A stretch of 64,000 nt of DNA from Paenibacillus antibioticophila (GCF_000455265.1 NZ_HG005140.1:640751-704750), one strand, 5' to 3'; positions 17,797 through 26,421 are shown, counted from the first letter of the stretch. Notes: a model not told the origin generated them from the letters alone. Translations and numbers: made by a program.

Positions 17797-19256
17797 GGAA
17801 GAAACAAATACCAAGCTATAAGCAAGCATCTTCCGGATTCAGAAAAGGCCCTCGCTTTCGAAATTCACTGCTCTCCCGATTTGTGATTATTGTCGTCATT
17901 GCCATGGTCCTGCTCCCGATCGTGCTTCCCCTGACCTTTTTAGCCTCCTTGGCCATCAGCAGCCTGCTGTTTCATTCGCCCCAGAAGGAATCAGCCGAAA
18001 CAGAGCTGCCCAGTTACGGCTCCGGGATAGCAATTGAACGAATGTGGCATCAGGAAGCACTGGCACTGCAAGGAAAATCCTCTGCCGATAAGGACCAGGT
18101 ACTGCAAAGGATTCATGAGAAATATCCCGAGGCCACTCTGTTCTGGGTCGACTCCGACGGCCAGACTCAATTGAAGCTGCCTCAAGCCTCTGAGGTGCCT
18201 GAATACTGGTCCACGGAAAAAGTGGTTGCTTATATGAAGCAAGCCCTTGATTCCGATCCATTTACGACGGTTGCCATTATTGGAGGCGGCGAACAGCCGA
18301 CGGATGAAGGTTTTATGGTGTTGGAATTACCAAGAAAATATATGAACCATACTCCGTCTTCCAACAATAATGACGGCCGGTTCTATGGTATGTATTTCTT
18401 CATGGTGATTTTCGGACTCTTCCTGCTTCTCGCCTACTGGTTCTTCCGCGATATTCAGAAGCGGCTGCGCTTGCTCGAGTTCGGGATGACGGTCACCGGG
18501 AAGGACGGTCTGCCTGCACGGATTATCGAAGGGCGGCCGGATGAGATCGGCCGGCTGGAGCAGGCGTTCAATCATATGGTAGATGTGCTGCATGACAGCC
18601 GCCGGAAGGAGCAAGAGGAAGAAGCACTGCGGAAAAACCTGATCAGCAACCTGTCACATGATCTGAGAACCCCGCTTACCGTCTTAGGCGGACAGTTATA
18701 TTCCTTCCGCAAGGAGCCTTTGTCTCCTGCAGGGAAGGAAACGCTTGAGCTGATGGAGGGGAAGATCAATGATCTTGGCGGTCTGATCGACCACCTGCTC
18801 TCTTATAACCTGCTTACCAGCGGAAGATACTCCATGAAGCCTGAGGAGCTGGATGTGCTGCGCATTGTGCGAATGAGTGCGGCAGCCTGGTATCCGCTAT
18901 GGGAAAAGGCAGGCATGGAAATCCACATAGAACTGCCGGAGGAGCCGCTGATCTGGCGTATCGATGAGCAAGGCTTCCGAAGAGTGCTCGACAATTTGTT
19001 CCAAAACACGATTCGGCATGCCCGATCCGGGGGCTACATCGGTATTTCAGTCCTCCTTGGCGAAGCTGGTAAGACTGCACTCGTGATCACCGATCATGGA
19101 CCCGGTATGAGCGCGGAGTCGCCCGCAAAGGGGGCAGGGCTCGGCCTCCAGGTCGTAGACCTGCTGCTCCGGGAAATGGGATTGGTGCGTCAAGCGGTAT
19201 ACGAGAATGGGACACGGGTGGTTATTTCACATGATATAATTAATATAGGGAGGTAG
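17793..19256 (+). CDS. Sensor histidine kinase
   Basis: Membrane kinase of 487 residues. Two membrane segments (about 24-60 and 192-214) enclose an extracytoplasmic sensor region of about 130 residues without a named fold. A HAMP-like linker (about 215-265) leads to the H-box NLISNLSHDLRTPLT with the phosphorylated His, and to the ATPase domain with N box DEQGFRRVLDNLFQNTIRHA, G1 ITDHGPGMS and G2 GAGLGLQVV. Cotranscribed with the response regulator. The ligand is unknown; the linked exported SurA-N-like protein may be part of the same response. Confidence 0.93.
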   Translation: MRKKQIPSYKQASSGFRKGPRFRNSLLSRFVIIVVIAMVLLPIVLPLTFLASLAISSLLFHSPQKESAETELPSYGSGIAIERMWHQEALALQGKSSADKDQVLQRIHEKYPEATLFWVDSDGQTQLKLPQASEVPEYWSTEKVVAYMKQALDSDPFTTVAIIGGGEQPTDEGFMVLELPRKYMNHTPSSNNNDGRFYGMYFFMVIFGLFLLLAYWFFRDIQKRLRLLEFGMTVTGKDGLPARIIEGRPDEIGRLEQAFNHMVDVLHDSRRKEQEEEALRKNLISNLSHDLRTPLTVLGGQLYSFRKEPLSPAGKETLELMEGKINDLGGLIDHLLSYNLLTSGRYSMKPEELDVLRIVRMSAAAWYPLWEKAGMEIHIELPEEPLIWRIDEQGFRRVLDNLFQNTIRHARSGGYIGISVLLGEAGKTALVITDHGPGMSAESPAKGAGLGLQVVDLLLREMGLVRQAVYENGTRVVISHDIINIGR

Positions 19257-19261
19257 TGAAA

Positions 19262-19882
19262 ATGACCAGAAAAAGATTATTTATAATCTCCTTTATAGTA
19301 TTGCTTTTAGCTGTTAGTTCATCTTTATATGCCTCAGCTACCGATAAAAATACAGGCGCGAGTGAACAAAAAAGGCTGATTACTATGGCGGGAGATATTG
19401 AAATAAGTGAATCCGAATTCGAATTCTATAAAGCAAATATCAAGCTCATAAACCAATTAAATGAAGCGGAAGGCAATTTCTCATTTCAAACCGGTATCCC
19501 ATCTGATCAAGAATTAGTCGATGAAATGCTGAAAAAGCGACTTTCAGTACAGTATGCCAGAAATTCAGGTATTACTGTTGATGAAGATGAAATTATTGAA
19601 GTTGTAAATCGGGAGAAAAGCATCCTTAACAGTAGTAATTTAGATATTGAAAATCAAGCCCTTATTCAAGAAATAATGAAGCAAAGAATTAAATTAACGG
19701 GGCTTTCTGAGGAGGATTTTTGGAAAAGTGACTTCGTGCATAAAGAATATGAAAGTGTTCTTTATATAGATAAATTATTTAAGGATCTAATGGAAAAAGA
19801 GGAGATTTCTAATATCCAAGACTTTGAAAAATTGCAGATTCATCTACTTGAACAATATAAAGATACCTTCGGAGAACATTGA
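19262..19882 (+). CDS. Exported SurA-N-like (peptidyl-prolyl isomerase-type) protein, no PPIase domain
   Basis: A 206-residue exported protein. A signal peptide (RKRLFIISFIVLLLAVSSSLYASA) is followed by a SurA/PrsA-type N-terminal chaperone region: ISESEFEFYKANIKLINQ, SDQELVDEMLKKRLSVQYARNSGITVDEDEI. No parvulin catalytic domain follows, so it may chaperone or sense misfolded exported protein rather than isomerise prolines. The ATG at 19262 has GGGAGG 8 bases upstream, within the end of the kinase gene, so it is the third gene of the two-component operon. Its codon use is clearly more AT-rich than its neighbours, suggesting separate acquisition. Confidence 0.75.
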   Translation: MTRKRLFIISFIVLLLAVSSSLYASATDKNTGASEQKRLITMAGDIEISESEFEFYKANIKLINQLNEAEGNFSFQTGIPSDQELVDEMLKKRLSVQYARNSGITVDEDEIIEVVNREKSILNSSNLDIENQALIQEIMKQRIKLTGLSEEDFWKSDFVHKEYESVLYIDKLFKDLMEKEEISNIQDFEKLQIHLLEQYKDTFGEH

Positions 19883-19934
19883 AAAGGTGCTGCTATTTCT
19901 CACCTGCTCATTCTCCGGGCATCTACCCACGAAA

Positions 19935-19975
19935 ACCAAAAACACCCTCCTGATATTCAGAAGGGTGTTTTTGAT
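19935..19975. terminator. Bidirectional intrinsic terminator
   Basis: AAACACCCT and AGGGTGTTT flank a 14-base loop, with A-rich sequence on the left and a T-run on the right. It can end the rightward two-component operon and the leftward receptor/pheromone operon. Confidence 0.85.
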
Positions 19976-20022
19976 GTTCTTTTCACCTCGCAGCTTTCCA
20001 AGAAAAACAGAATTCCCCGGGC

Positions 20023-20133
20023 CTAGCCTCCCAGCCCATGAATCAACGGTTTAATGATGCCCGAATCAGCCAGCAGTCCAACAGCTACTGCCAAGCTGAA
20101 CGCGCTCATCAACAAGAAGCTTCGTCTCTTCAT
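20023..20133 (-). CDS. Putative secreted signalling pre-peptide (Phr/AloP-like)
   Basis: A 36-codon frame overlapping the last 68 bases of the XRE-TPR receptor gene in a different frame. It begins at ATG with GGGGTGAAAAAGG upstream, encodes a basic start (MKRRSF), a hydrophobic core (LLMSAFSLAVAVGLLA) and a polar/aliphatic tail (DSGIIKPLIHGLGG), then stops at TAG 48 bases before a strong terminator. This is the architecture of pre-pheromones paired with RRNPP receptors: exported by Sec, cut by extracellular proteases, then re-imported. In Paenibacillus polymyxa the AloR/AloP pairs have this arrangement. The mature peptide is probably within the C-terminal tail. Direct evidence is limited to gene structure. 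Confidence 0.65.
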   Translation of the reverse strand: MKRRSFLLMSAFSLAVAVGLLADSGIIKPLIHGLGG

Positions 20134-21496
20134 CCTTTTTCACCCCGCATATCAAATTTTTGTATTGCTCGCGTCGACTTTCAGATGCCTCTTGCCTATA
20201 TTGTTCAAATAGTCGAACACACTGGATCAACATGGACTCATGGTTATAACGCATGGCCCATTCCAAGCCCTCAAGCAAATACCGAAACCCCGTTTCATAC
20301 CGCTGGGCTCTCAAATGATAAAGCGACAGCTCGGAAAGATACCGAATATATTGATTCGCAACAATTTGCGCATTATAGATTCCCAGAAGAGAGCTTCGTT
20401 TCTCAAACAACAGATTTATTCTGCGGGGTTCAAGTAGATGATCCACATTTAAGCCAAACCGATTCGCTGCCTGTAAAATGCGATACATGGCCGGGATTCT
20501 CTCCTCCGCACGATGCACGACATATTCTGCGTAATTCGCTAATATCTCAACCTCACCCGACATCAGGCGGTACAAATAGGCATTGCCATCCCCCCACTGC
20601 CGAAACTGCCGCACTACTTGCTGCTCTGCCTCACTTAACTTCTCGACTCCCAGGAGCTTCACATTGCTATATAAATTCACATACTGTAAAGCCTTATCAT
20701 ACTCCTGGTAAGCATCACAGACATTAGCCATTAGTAAATAGGCATAAAGCAGGTAAAACAACAGCTCTCTGGATGGCCCGTCCTCCACTGCCTCCTTACG
20801 CTTGCGCTTCAGACGATGACGATACTGTATTAAAGATTTATGCTCTAACTTCTCGGCAAAAAACTGAACCCGATCCCAACGATGCAACGACGCATATACA
20901 TCAGCCAAATCCTTAAGCGCATCCAGCTGATTTGACTCGTCCAGACGATCAACATATTCCTCGAACCAGGCTGCGGCACGCAAATTACTCTCCTGATCAT
21001 TGCCAAGCTCAATGGTAAATAGTCGATATCGGCTCAGCGCCAATCGTTCGGAGTGCTGATACTTCTCACATTGTGCAACGCACAAATATAACACAGCGGC
21101 AGCATCCATCTTCCCCTCATTCCAGAGCAATTCTGCCATATCAAATAAAAGAGGAATATAGGCCAAATGATCAGCCAAAGCATGAACAAGGCGTTCAAGG
21201 CAATCCAGCTTGTCTAGCTCGGCGCAACGATGGATAAATGGCCCCATCCGTCTCCAGTCCGGAGGCGAGTTGAGCAGGCAGCCTTTCAGGTAGGCTTCAT
21301 AAAGAGAGCCCTCTGCTAAGCCCATACCCCTCGTTAAACGATCTAAATTGTGCATGGAAATCCGGCGTTGTTCATTTAGCATCGCGCTGAGGGTCCCTGC
21401 ATTAATTCCGCAAATATCAGAGAACTGCTTCAAAGTCATCCCTGTCACGCTCAGGTACTCCTTTAGCTGCTGACTAACCGTAGGTTCAGGTTCCAT
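20066..21496 (-). CDS. XRE-TPR regulator, candidate RRNPP quorum-sensing receptor (AloR-like)
   Basis: A 476-residue cytoplasmic protein: helix-turn-helix of the XRE class at about 8-62 (LKEYLSVTGMTLKQFSDICGINAGTLSAMLNEQRRISMHNLDRL) and then an all-helical repeat region to the end with TPR-like units (for example WEEYVDRLDE..LKDLADVYASLHRW, LMANVCDAYQEYDKALQYVNLY, YRYLSELSLYHLRAQRYETGFRYLLEGLEWA). This is the domain order of RRNPP receptors. A signal-peptide-bearing ORF overlaps its 3' end. Its promoter faces that of an XRE gene, and a perfect ATACTA/TAGTAT inverted repeat lies just upstream of the -10. What it regulates is unknown. Confidence 0.85.
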   Translation of the reverse strand: MEPEPTVSQQLKEYLSVTGMTLKQFSDICGINAGTLSAMLNEQRRISMHNLDRLTRGMGLAEGSLYEAYLKGCLLNSPPDWRRMGPFIHRCAELDKLDCLERLVHALADHLAYIPLLFDMAELLWNEGKMDAAAVLYLCVAQCEKYQHSERLALSRYRLFTIELGNDQESNLRAAAWFEEYVDRLDESNQLDALKDLADVYASLHRWDRVQFFAEKLEHKSLIQYRHRLKRKRKEAVEDGPSRELLFYLLYAYLLMANVCDAYQEYDKALQYVNLYSNVKLLGVEKLSEAEQQVVRQFRQWGDGNAYLYRLMSGEVEILANYAEYVVHRAEERIPAMYRILQAANRFGLNVDHLLEPRRINLLFEKRSSLLGIYNAQIVANQYIRYLSELSLYHLRAQRYETGFRYLLEGLEWAMRYNHESMLIQCVRLFEQYRQEASESRREQYKNLICGVKKDEETKLLVDERVQLGSSCWTAG

Positions 21497-21567
21497 GGAA
21501 GCCCCTCCTTGATATATACAAAACTGCCAAGACTAAATTTCCATATTTCCCTACTTCCCCCTTCATT

Positions 21568-21587
21568 ATACTACGTATAAATAGTAT
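21568..21587. promoter_or_regulatory. Inverted repeat in the receptor promoter
   Basis: ATACTA and TAGTAT are separated by 8 bases; on the minus strand the repeat overlaps the start of a TATAAT -10 box for the XRE-TPR gene. It could be an operator for that protein or for the divergent XRE protein; this is a guess from position. Confidence 0.35.
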
Positions 21588-21663
21588 TTTGTATATAAAA
21601 AACTAAATTTGGTGCCCTGCATAATATTTTCCAAGTCACCTAAGCTTATATTGAGGTGATGAA

Positions 21664-22008
21664 ATGGCCGCATTGCGCAATTTTCTAGGAAATCGAATCC
21701 GGGCTATACGAAATGCTAAGGGCCTCACGCAACAAAATTTGGCGGATTTATCCGGTCTGGACTATAGATATATCGGAGCTATTGAACGGGGAGAACGGAA
21801 CTTTACCATTGATACTTTGGAGAAAGTGCTGGCAGCTCTGCAGGTCTCGCTTCGCGAGGTGGCCTACTTCAATACTGAGCAAATCCGAGAGGATTCGCCC
21901 CGTTGGGAAGCCATCGATCACTTTGTTGTGAGCACAGAGGGATTGACCGAGGAACAGATTGAGACCTTGCGGCGGGTGAATCAAGAGGTTTTAAGGGCAT
22001 TTAAATGA
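21664..22008 (+). CDS. XRE-family transcriptional regulator
   Basis: A 114-residue repressor-like protein. The helix-turn-helix spans about residues 6-62: LGNRIRAIRNAKGLTQQNLADLSGLDYRYIGAIERGERNFTIDTLEKVLAALQVSLREV. The C-terminal part (LTEEQIETLRRVNQEVLRAF) is a short helical tail without a named domain. The start has GAGGTGATGAA upstream. It is transcribed away from the XRE-TPR receptor, sharing a 167-base AT-rich promoter region, so cross-regulation is plausible. Confidence 0.88.
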   Translation: MAALRNFLGNRIRAIRNAKGLTQQNLADLSGLDYRYIGAIERGERNFTIDTLEKVLAALQVSLREVAYFNTEQIREDSPRWEAIDHFVVSTEGLTEEQIETLRRVNQEVLRAFK

Positions 22009-22109
22009 GGACGGAGAAAGGATAAATCTGAGGGAACCTTTACTTGAGAGTTGCTTAGAAGTTGCTTAAGAGTCTTAATAGTTGCCTGAGCCTGCTTCCT
22101 TTCCCGCCC

Positions 22110-22320
22110 CTTCACGATTTAGTGAAGTTTTTTCCATTACATTCTCCATCCAACGCCAAAACTGACTTCTAGTGAAAAAAACACCTTAAATCTCCAAAAA
22201 CTAGCCAAATCCATGCTTTAGCCAACTTTAAGCGAAAAAATTTCACTATATCCGCATTTCCACCAATTCCCCTAAATGTAGAGTAATTTTCTTCACTACA
22301 GCCTGCGAATAGGAGTTGCA
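22110..22320. repeat. Intergenic patch of recurring TTTCACTA/TAGTGAAA words
   Basis: No gene is seen in the 330 bases between the XRE and MazG-like genes. The words TTTAGTGAAG, CTAGTGAAAAAA, TTTCACTATA and CTTCACTAC recur at roughly 45-70 base intervals, as they do in the first 140 bases of the window. This looks like a degenerate dispersed intergenic repeat family. Confidence 0.5.
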
Positions 22321-22338
22321 CTACCAAACGATCATTCC

Positions 22339-22671
22339 CTACAACTCCGTATACTTAGTCATTGTCCCGAAGGACTTGTCCACCGGATATTTGGCAGCGT
22401 TCTTCTTCATCTTGTTCCGAATGATCTCTTCCATGTTCAGATCCAAGGCTTCGGCCAGAAAAAAGGCATAAATCAGCACATCGGCCAGTTCATCCGCCAA
22501 CTCTTGTCCTTTCGCAGCCACCGTCTCTTCCGAAGACTTCCATTGAAAATTTTCCAGCAGTTCTGAAGCCTCCAGACTTAGCGAAATCGCCAAGTCCTTT
22601 GGATTATGAAACTGCCCCCAATTACGTTCCTCCCGGAAGGCCAATAATTGCTCTCGCAGCTCTTCGTTCAC
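22339..22671 (-). CDS. MazG-like nucleotide pyrophosphohydrolase
   Basis: A 110-residue all-alpha NTP pyrophosphohydrolase of the MazG-like/RS21-C6 type, which sanitise the nucleotide pool. The metal-binding signature is visible: EASELLENFQW (ExxE) followed by DELADVLIYAFFLAEAL (ExxD-type). GTG 22671 is preferred, lying 9 bases after AGGAGG; the frame could extend to 22701 but without support. The C-terminus NKMKKNAAKYPVDKSFGT matches the family. It is monocistronic. Confidence 0.88.
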   Translation of the reverse strand: MNEELREQLLAFREERNWGQFHNPKDLAISLSLEASELLENFQWKSSEETVAAKGQELADELADVLIYAFFLAEALDLNMEEIIRNKMKKNAAKYPVDKSFGTMTKYTEL

Positions 22672-22742
22672 AATCGACTTCCTCCTACTTTTATATACCA
22701 TTTAATATGTGCCAAGATAAAACGTATGAATATCCGCTCTTT

Positions 22743-24464
22743 TTAGCTCTTCACCAGTCCCTTCGATAATACACTACGGACGAGCCACTTGCGGAAGATG
22801 AAAAATAAAATGAGCGGTGGTAGCGCAACAATTCCGCTCAGCAGGTAGATAAAGGGTGAGCCTCCCGTCCAGGCTTGCTGGAACATAAGCATATTTCCCA
22901 CGGGACTCCAATATATAGGCCTAGATGAATACAGCCACGAGGGGAGAACTGTATTCCATACACTGACAAACTGCAATACACTCAATGCAATGATTGATTT
23001 CCAGGTTTTGGGGATAAACAAGGTGAAGAATGTCTCAAGCTCTCCCCTTCCCTCTAGCTCCGCCTGCTTCTTCAAAGGCGCATATCGGCTATTAAAGAGA
23101 CTTTTCAATACAAAAGCAGCAGCAACTGGATTCAGCCCGGTAATCAGGATCGGAATCATCGTATTAATGAGCCCCAGCTGTTGGAACGCATAATATTGAT
23201 GAATGCTGATCCCGCCCGATGCACACAAGGCAAAGATGAGCGCCAATCTGTAAAGCATCCCTCCATGTAGGCGCTTGACCGTCAGCGGATAAGCAAGCAC
23301 AGCTGCAATCATGGCAGTAATCACGCTAAGCAGCATGGCTCCGAACAGATAAGTGGCAAAGGAAGGTAAGGGTAAAGCATTCCCAACGGTCATCTCTCCC
23401 GGAAGCGCGGACAAATGAGGTCGAAGGTACATTAGATAGAGGATTGCCAGTACACTAGCCACACCAGTAGAAGCAACGATTACTCCCGCCAGGCGAGAAC
23501 CGCCAAAGGTTCTCCCTACACCGTCTTCCTGTTGGGGGAACAGATCCTTCACAAGCAAGCCACGGATTAGAAAATAGACAGCAACCATCAATAGCAGTTG
23601 TAAAATGAACCGAATGATCCAAGCGGCTGAAGACAGGCTGAAATCCACTCCAACTACCCCTTCAATAATGATAAAGAAATCAATTCCCCCATGCGCTCGT
23701 TCCATTAATGGACTAGCAAGAACGAATATTAGCTCCGGATTACTAGACAAGAGATAGGCAAGCTGCAGCACAGTAGTAGCCGCAACAGCCCTCGCTGCCG
23801 GAGCCACCGTGGAGGTCCAATAGCTGACAGAACCATGAGGCATGTCCTGCCGGATGGCTGATTGTCTGGCTGATATGGCGATTAAAGCGACCAGCAGCGG
23901 AATTCCTCCATACTGAATAAGCCTCAGCAGCAGAACTGTCAAGGTGAAGGACCCCGGATTAGCTAAGGCATCTAAAACACTTGAATGTGAAGCCGAGTCC
24001 CATACATTCAGAGCCAGTATCGCAAGCACCGCAGTCGGAATAAAGAACGGCAGCACCAACAGGGAGACAATCCATTCCTTCACACGAGCCGATGAAATGC
24101 CACTGATGGCAAGTGCTGCTCCAAAGACTATTACACTCGAGAGCAGTAAATATTCCACATTCATTCCCAACGTTAATCCCATCGCCTTGAGAAATTCGTG
24201 ATTGGTAAACAAATCAGCATAATTACGCAGACCGGCCCAGGGGCTGCTCAATAACCCGCGAACGGGATGAAAATCCTTTAATGACATGAGCAGTCCCTGA
24301 ATGAGCGGCACTCCCTGAATAACCACAATCAGAAGAATAGCTAGTATCATGATTGTATAATGCAGACCATATGAGACTTTTCTTCTCCCCCTATTCTGCT
24401 GAACAGCACCCCAGCTATTATCCTGTTCAGTTTCCGGCTGCCTCAAGATTTCATTTTGGTTCAT
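22743..24464 (-). CDS. Fused two-domain ABC-type sugar permease
   Basis: A 573-residue membrane protein with about twelve membrane segments that looks like two binding-protein-dependent permeases in one chain: the N-terminal half resembles the MalF/LplB type (VPLIQGLLMSLKDF, WAGLRNYADLFTN) and the C-terminal half the MalG type (LPSFATYLFGAMLLSVITAMIAAVLAYPLTVKRL, and the EAA-like LKKQAELEGRGELETFFTLFIPKTWKSI). No binding protein or ATPase gene is adjacent, so its partner is encoded elsewhere or it has another role. ATG 24464 follows GGAGG by 6 bases. Confidence 0.8.
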   Translation of the reverse strand: MNQNEILRQPETEQDNSWGAVQQNRGRRKVSYGLHYTIMILAILLIVVIQGVPLIQGLLMSLKDFHPVRGLLSSPWAGLRNYADLFTNHEFLKAMGLTLGMNVEYLLLSSVIVFGAALAISGISSARVKEWIVSLLVLPFFIPTAVLAILALNVWDSASHSSVLDALANPGSFTLTVLLLRLIQYGGIPLLVALIAISARQSAIRQDMPHGSVSYWTSTVAPAARAVAATTVLQLAYLLSSNPELIFVLASPLMERAHGGIDFFIIIEGVVGVDFSLSSAAWIIRFILQLLLMVAVYFLIRGLLVKDLFPQQEDGVGRTFGGSRLAGVIVASTGVASVLAILYLMYLRPHLSALPGEMTVGNALPLPSFATYLFGAMLLSVITAMIAAVLAYPLTVKRLHGGMLYRLALIFALCASGGISIHQYYAFQQLGLINTMIPILITGLNPVAAAFVLKSLFNSRYAPLKKQAELEGRGELETFFTLFIPKTWKSIIALSVLQFVSVWNTVLPSWLYSSRPIYWSPVGNMLMFQQAWTGGSPFIYLLSGIVALPPLILFFIFRKWLVRSVLSKGLVKS

Positions 24465-24604
24465 ACTGAGCCTCCATAACATTTATTCAGACAAGTAAGC
24501 AATCATTATTTTACCATATCGGTTAATATCCTCCTGCAAAAAAATATCTATTTGCGCACAAAAAGCATCGCCCATCTGCTTTATAGCAGATTGCGACTTC
24601 ATTG

Positions 24605-24653
24605 TTGACAAAAATAAATCTCGCATAATACTATAGATACCAACGGTCGGTAT
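24605..24653 (+). promoter_or_regulatory. TetR-gene promoter and palindromic operator
   Basis: TTGACA (24605-24610) and TACTAT (24629-24634, 18-base spacer) are followed at 24637-24653 by ATACCAACGGTCGGTAT, a near-perfect palindrome of the kind bound by TetR-family repressors. The operator covers the expected transcription start, implying self-repression. Confidence 0.7.
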
Positions 24654-24675
24654 TAAAAGAGGGGAGGGCAATATA

Positions 24676-25326
24676 ATGGCCAGAAACAAACATCCCGAGC
24701 AGACACTGGAGCAAATTTTGTCTGTGTCAGCGAAATTATTTACAGAGAAGAGCTATGAGAAGACGAGCATACAGGATATTATCGATGCTTTGGGAATGTC
24801 CAAGGGGGCAATTTATCATCACTTCAAGTCAAAAGAGGAAATCCTGGAGGCTGTGATGGACCAACAGTTCAGCTATGCAGCCGAAATGCTCAACCACCTG
24901 ATTGTAAACACAGAAGCACCCAATGCCAGATTAAAGCTCATTCAGATCCTGGAGAATGTATTGTCTGACCCGAAGGCCCATACCCTGGATAAGGTGCTAA
25001 GTCATCAGATCAAAAATCCACAGTTTGTCCTGACTGGCATGAAGAACGGGGTGGAGAAGGATGCTCCGATCATTGCTCAGATTATGATTCAAGGCCAAGA
25101 GGATGGATCGATTACGACAGAATTCCCCTATGAGTGCGCCGAGGTATTTATGCTGCTCATCAATATATGGATCAATCCGACACTGTTTAGACGAAATCGC
25201 GCTGAAACGATATCACGGTTAACTTTTTTACAGCAAATGATGAGAAGCTTGGGGGCCGACATTATCACTGATCAGCTCCTCCAGAAGGTGGCAGAGCATC
25301 ACTCAATCATAGGGGGCTATCAATAA
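24676..25326 (+). CDS. TetR/AcrR-family transcriptional regulator
   Basis: A 216-residue repressor with the N-terminal TetR helix-turn-helix (TSIQDIIDALGMSKGAIYHHFKSKEEILEAV, residues about 30-60) and a helical ligand-binding C-terminus without recognisable specificity. The start has GGGGAGGG 7 bases upstream. Its stop abuts the ATG of the DUF4097 gene, so the two form an operon that probably autoregulates through the upstream palindrome. Confidence 0.93.
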   Translation: MARNKHPEQTLEQILSVSAKLFTEKSYEKTSIQDIIDALGMSKGAIYHHFKSKEEILEAVMDQQFSYAAEMLNHLIVNTEAPNARLKLIQILENVLSDPKAHTLDKVLSHQIKNPQFVLTGMKNGVEKDAPIIAQIMIQGQEDGSITTEFPYECAEVFMLLINIWINPTLFRRNRAETISRLTFLQQMMRSLGADIITDQLLQKVAEHHSIIGGYQ

Positions 25327-26097
25327 ATGTCACTAATCGTGCGAAAAACGGAACCTATTCCCTGTACAGCCACTAACATCATGCTGGACTGGCTGACAGG
25401 CGACATCCATATCGAGCCTAGTGATAGCGATCATATCGTGCTTACACAGTTGGCGGATCGTAAATTCCCGGAAAAAAAGCTCTTTCAATTTCAGCAAGCG
25501 GAGAAAGAGATGCTGTCTATTGTGGATGGACGCAAATCATTTGTTAACATTGGCTTCAACTTGCGCAAAACGATTTTAAAAATCCAACTTCCCAAAATGC
25601 AATTTCATTCGATATCCATCCGTCATGTAGGCGGGCAAGTAACGGCCCAACAACTGCATACGAAGAAGCTCCATTGCAGCACTACATCCGGTCAAGCAAA
25701 GCTTTCCGGCTATATGGAAGAGCTCATACTTCATGCTACAGGCAGCCATGTAACGGGTTATGAATTAGAGATCGGGAAGCTGGAGCTGCGAGCTATCTCC
25801 TCCAAGATAAAACTTGCCGGGCAGTTTTCATCCTTAAACTTAATAGCCACGGGAAGCAACGTAGCGATCCCTTCTTCCACAGCTCCCGCTCAGATCAACT
25901 CTATCTCTACAGGTGCAAGTGTAACTGTAACCCTGCCGGAGAATGACGGGTTTGTTTTACAATTCAAAAAACGCTCTGGTCGACTTCAGAGTGACTTCCC
26001 CCTCATTCAGAAAGAAGATACCTGCACCTATATCAATGGTGTACGCACTTACCACGCTGAAGTCAGGGGCGGAAGCTTTACTCTCCGCAAATCATAA
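25327..26097 (+). CDS. DUF4097-family beta-helix protein
   Basis: A 256-residue protein with no signal peptide or membrane segment. Repeated short beta strands (LHCSTTSGQAKLSGYMEELILHATGSHVTGYELEIGKLELRAISSKIKLAGQF) are typical of DUF4097/adhesin-like right-handed beta structures. Such proteins are often cotranscribed with PadR, TetR or sigma-linked regulators, but their function is unknown. It starts directly at the TetR stop (TAA-ATG) with GGGGG within the TetR gene as its ribosome-binding site. Confidence 0.85.
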   Translation: MSLIVRKTEPIPCTATNIMLDWLTGDIHIEPSDSDHIVLTQLADRKFPEKKLFQFQQAEKEMLSIVDGRKSFVNIGFNLRKTILKIQLPKMQFHSISIRHVGGQVTAQQLHTKKLHCSTTSGQAKLSGYMEELILHATGSHVTGYELEIGKLELRAISSKIKLAGQFSSLNLIATGSNVAIPSSTAPAQINSISTGASVTVTLPENDGFVLQFKKRSGRLQSDFPLIQKEDTCTYINGVRTYHAEVRGGSFTLRKS

Positions 26098-26187
26098 AGA
26101 CCCACCAGGAAGCACCCCGCTCGCTACGTCCTTGTTGGCAGAACGTCCCGGCGAATTCGCCCGCCGACTGGGGGGAAGTCTTCAAGT

Positions 26188-26421
26188 TCAATCGCGTGCT
26201 GCTGTAGATTTCACTTCGGGATGCTGCTGCAAATGACCACACTTATCTGTGTCCGACTTGGTGGGGAACAAGGGATTTTCGGCAAATTCAACCTCTTGTA
26301 TCTCCATGGGACGCGACACAGGCCCCTCTTCCGTCACCGTTATCAGCATGGCAATCTCAATCCCTTTAATCAAATGACTGACCGTTTCCACGGCCTCGCG
26401 ATGCTCTTGATTGTTCATCAT
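26188..26421 (-). pseudogene. Truncated pyridoxamine-phosphate-oxidase-like (GSP26-type) remnant
   Basis: The 77-codon frame starts like general-stress protein 26 relatives (EHREAVETVSHLIKGIEIAMLITVTEEGPVSRPMEIQEVEF and FPTKSDTDKCGHLQQHPEV), with GGGGGAGGG before its ATG, but stops at about half of the usual length, after KSTAARD, and lacks the C-terminal flavin-binding part. The following DNA does not continue the homology in another frame as far as I can see. Probably a decayed gene; a functional short version cannot be excluded. Confidence 0.7.

Noticed and set aside
20038-20727. 229-codon plus-strand frame opposite the XRE-TPR receptor
   Set aside because: No motif or start signal; the minus-strand receptor is clearly real.
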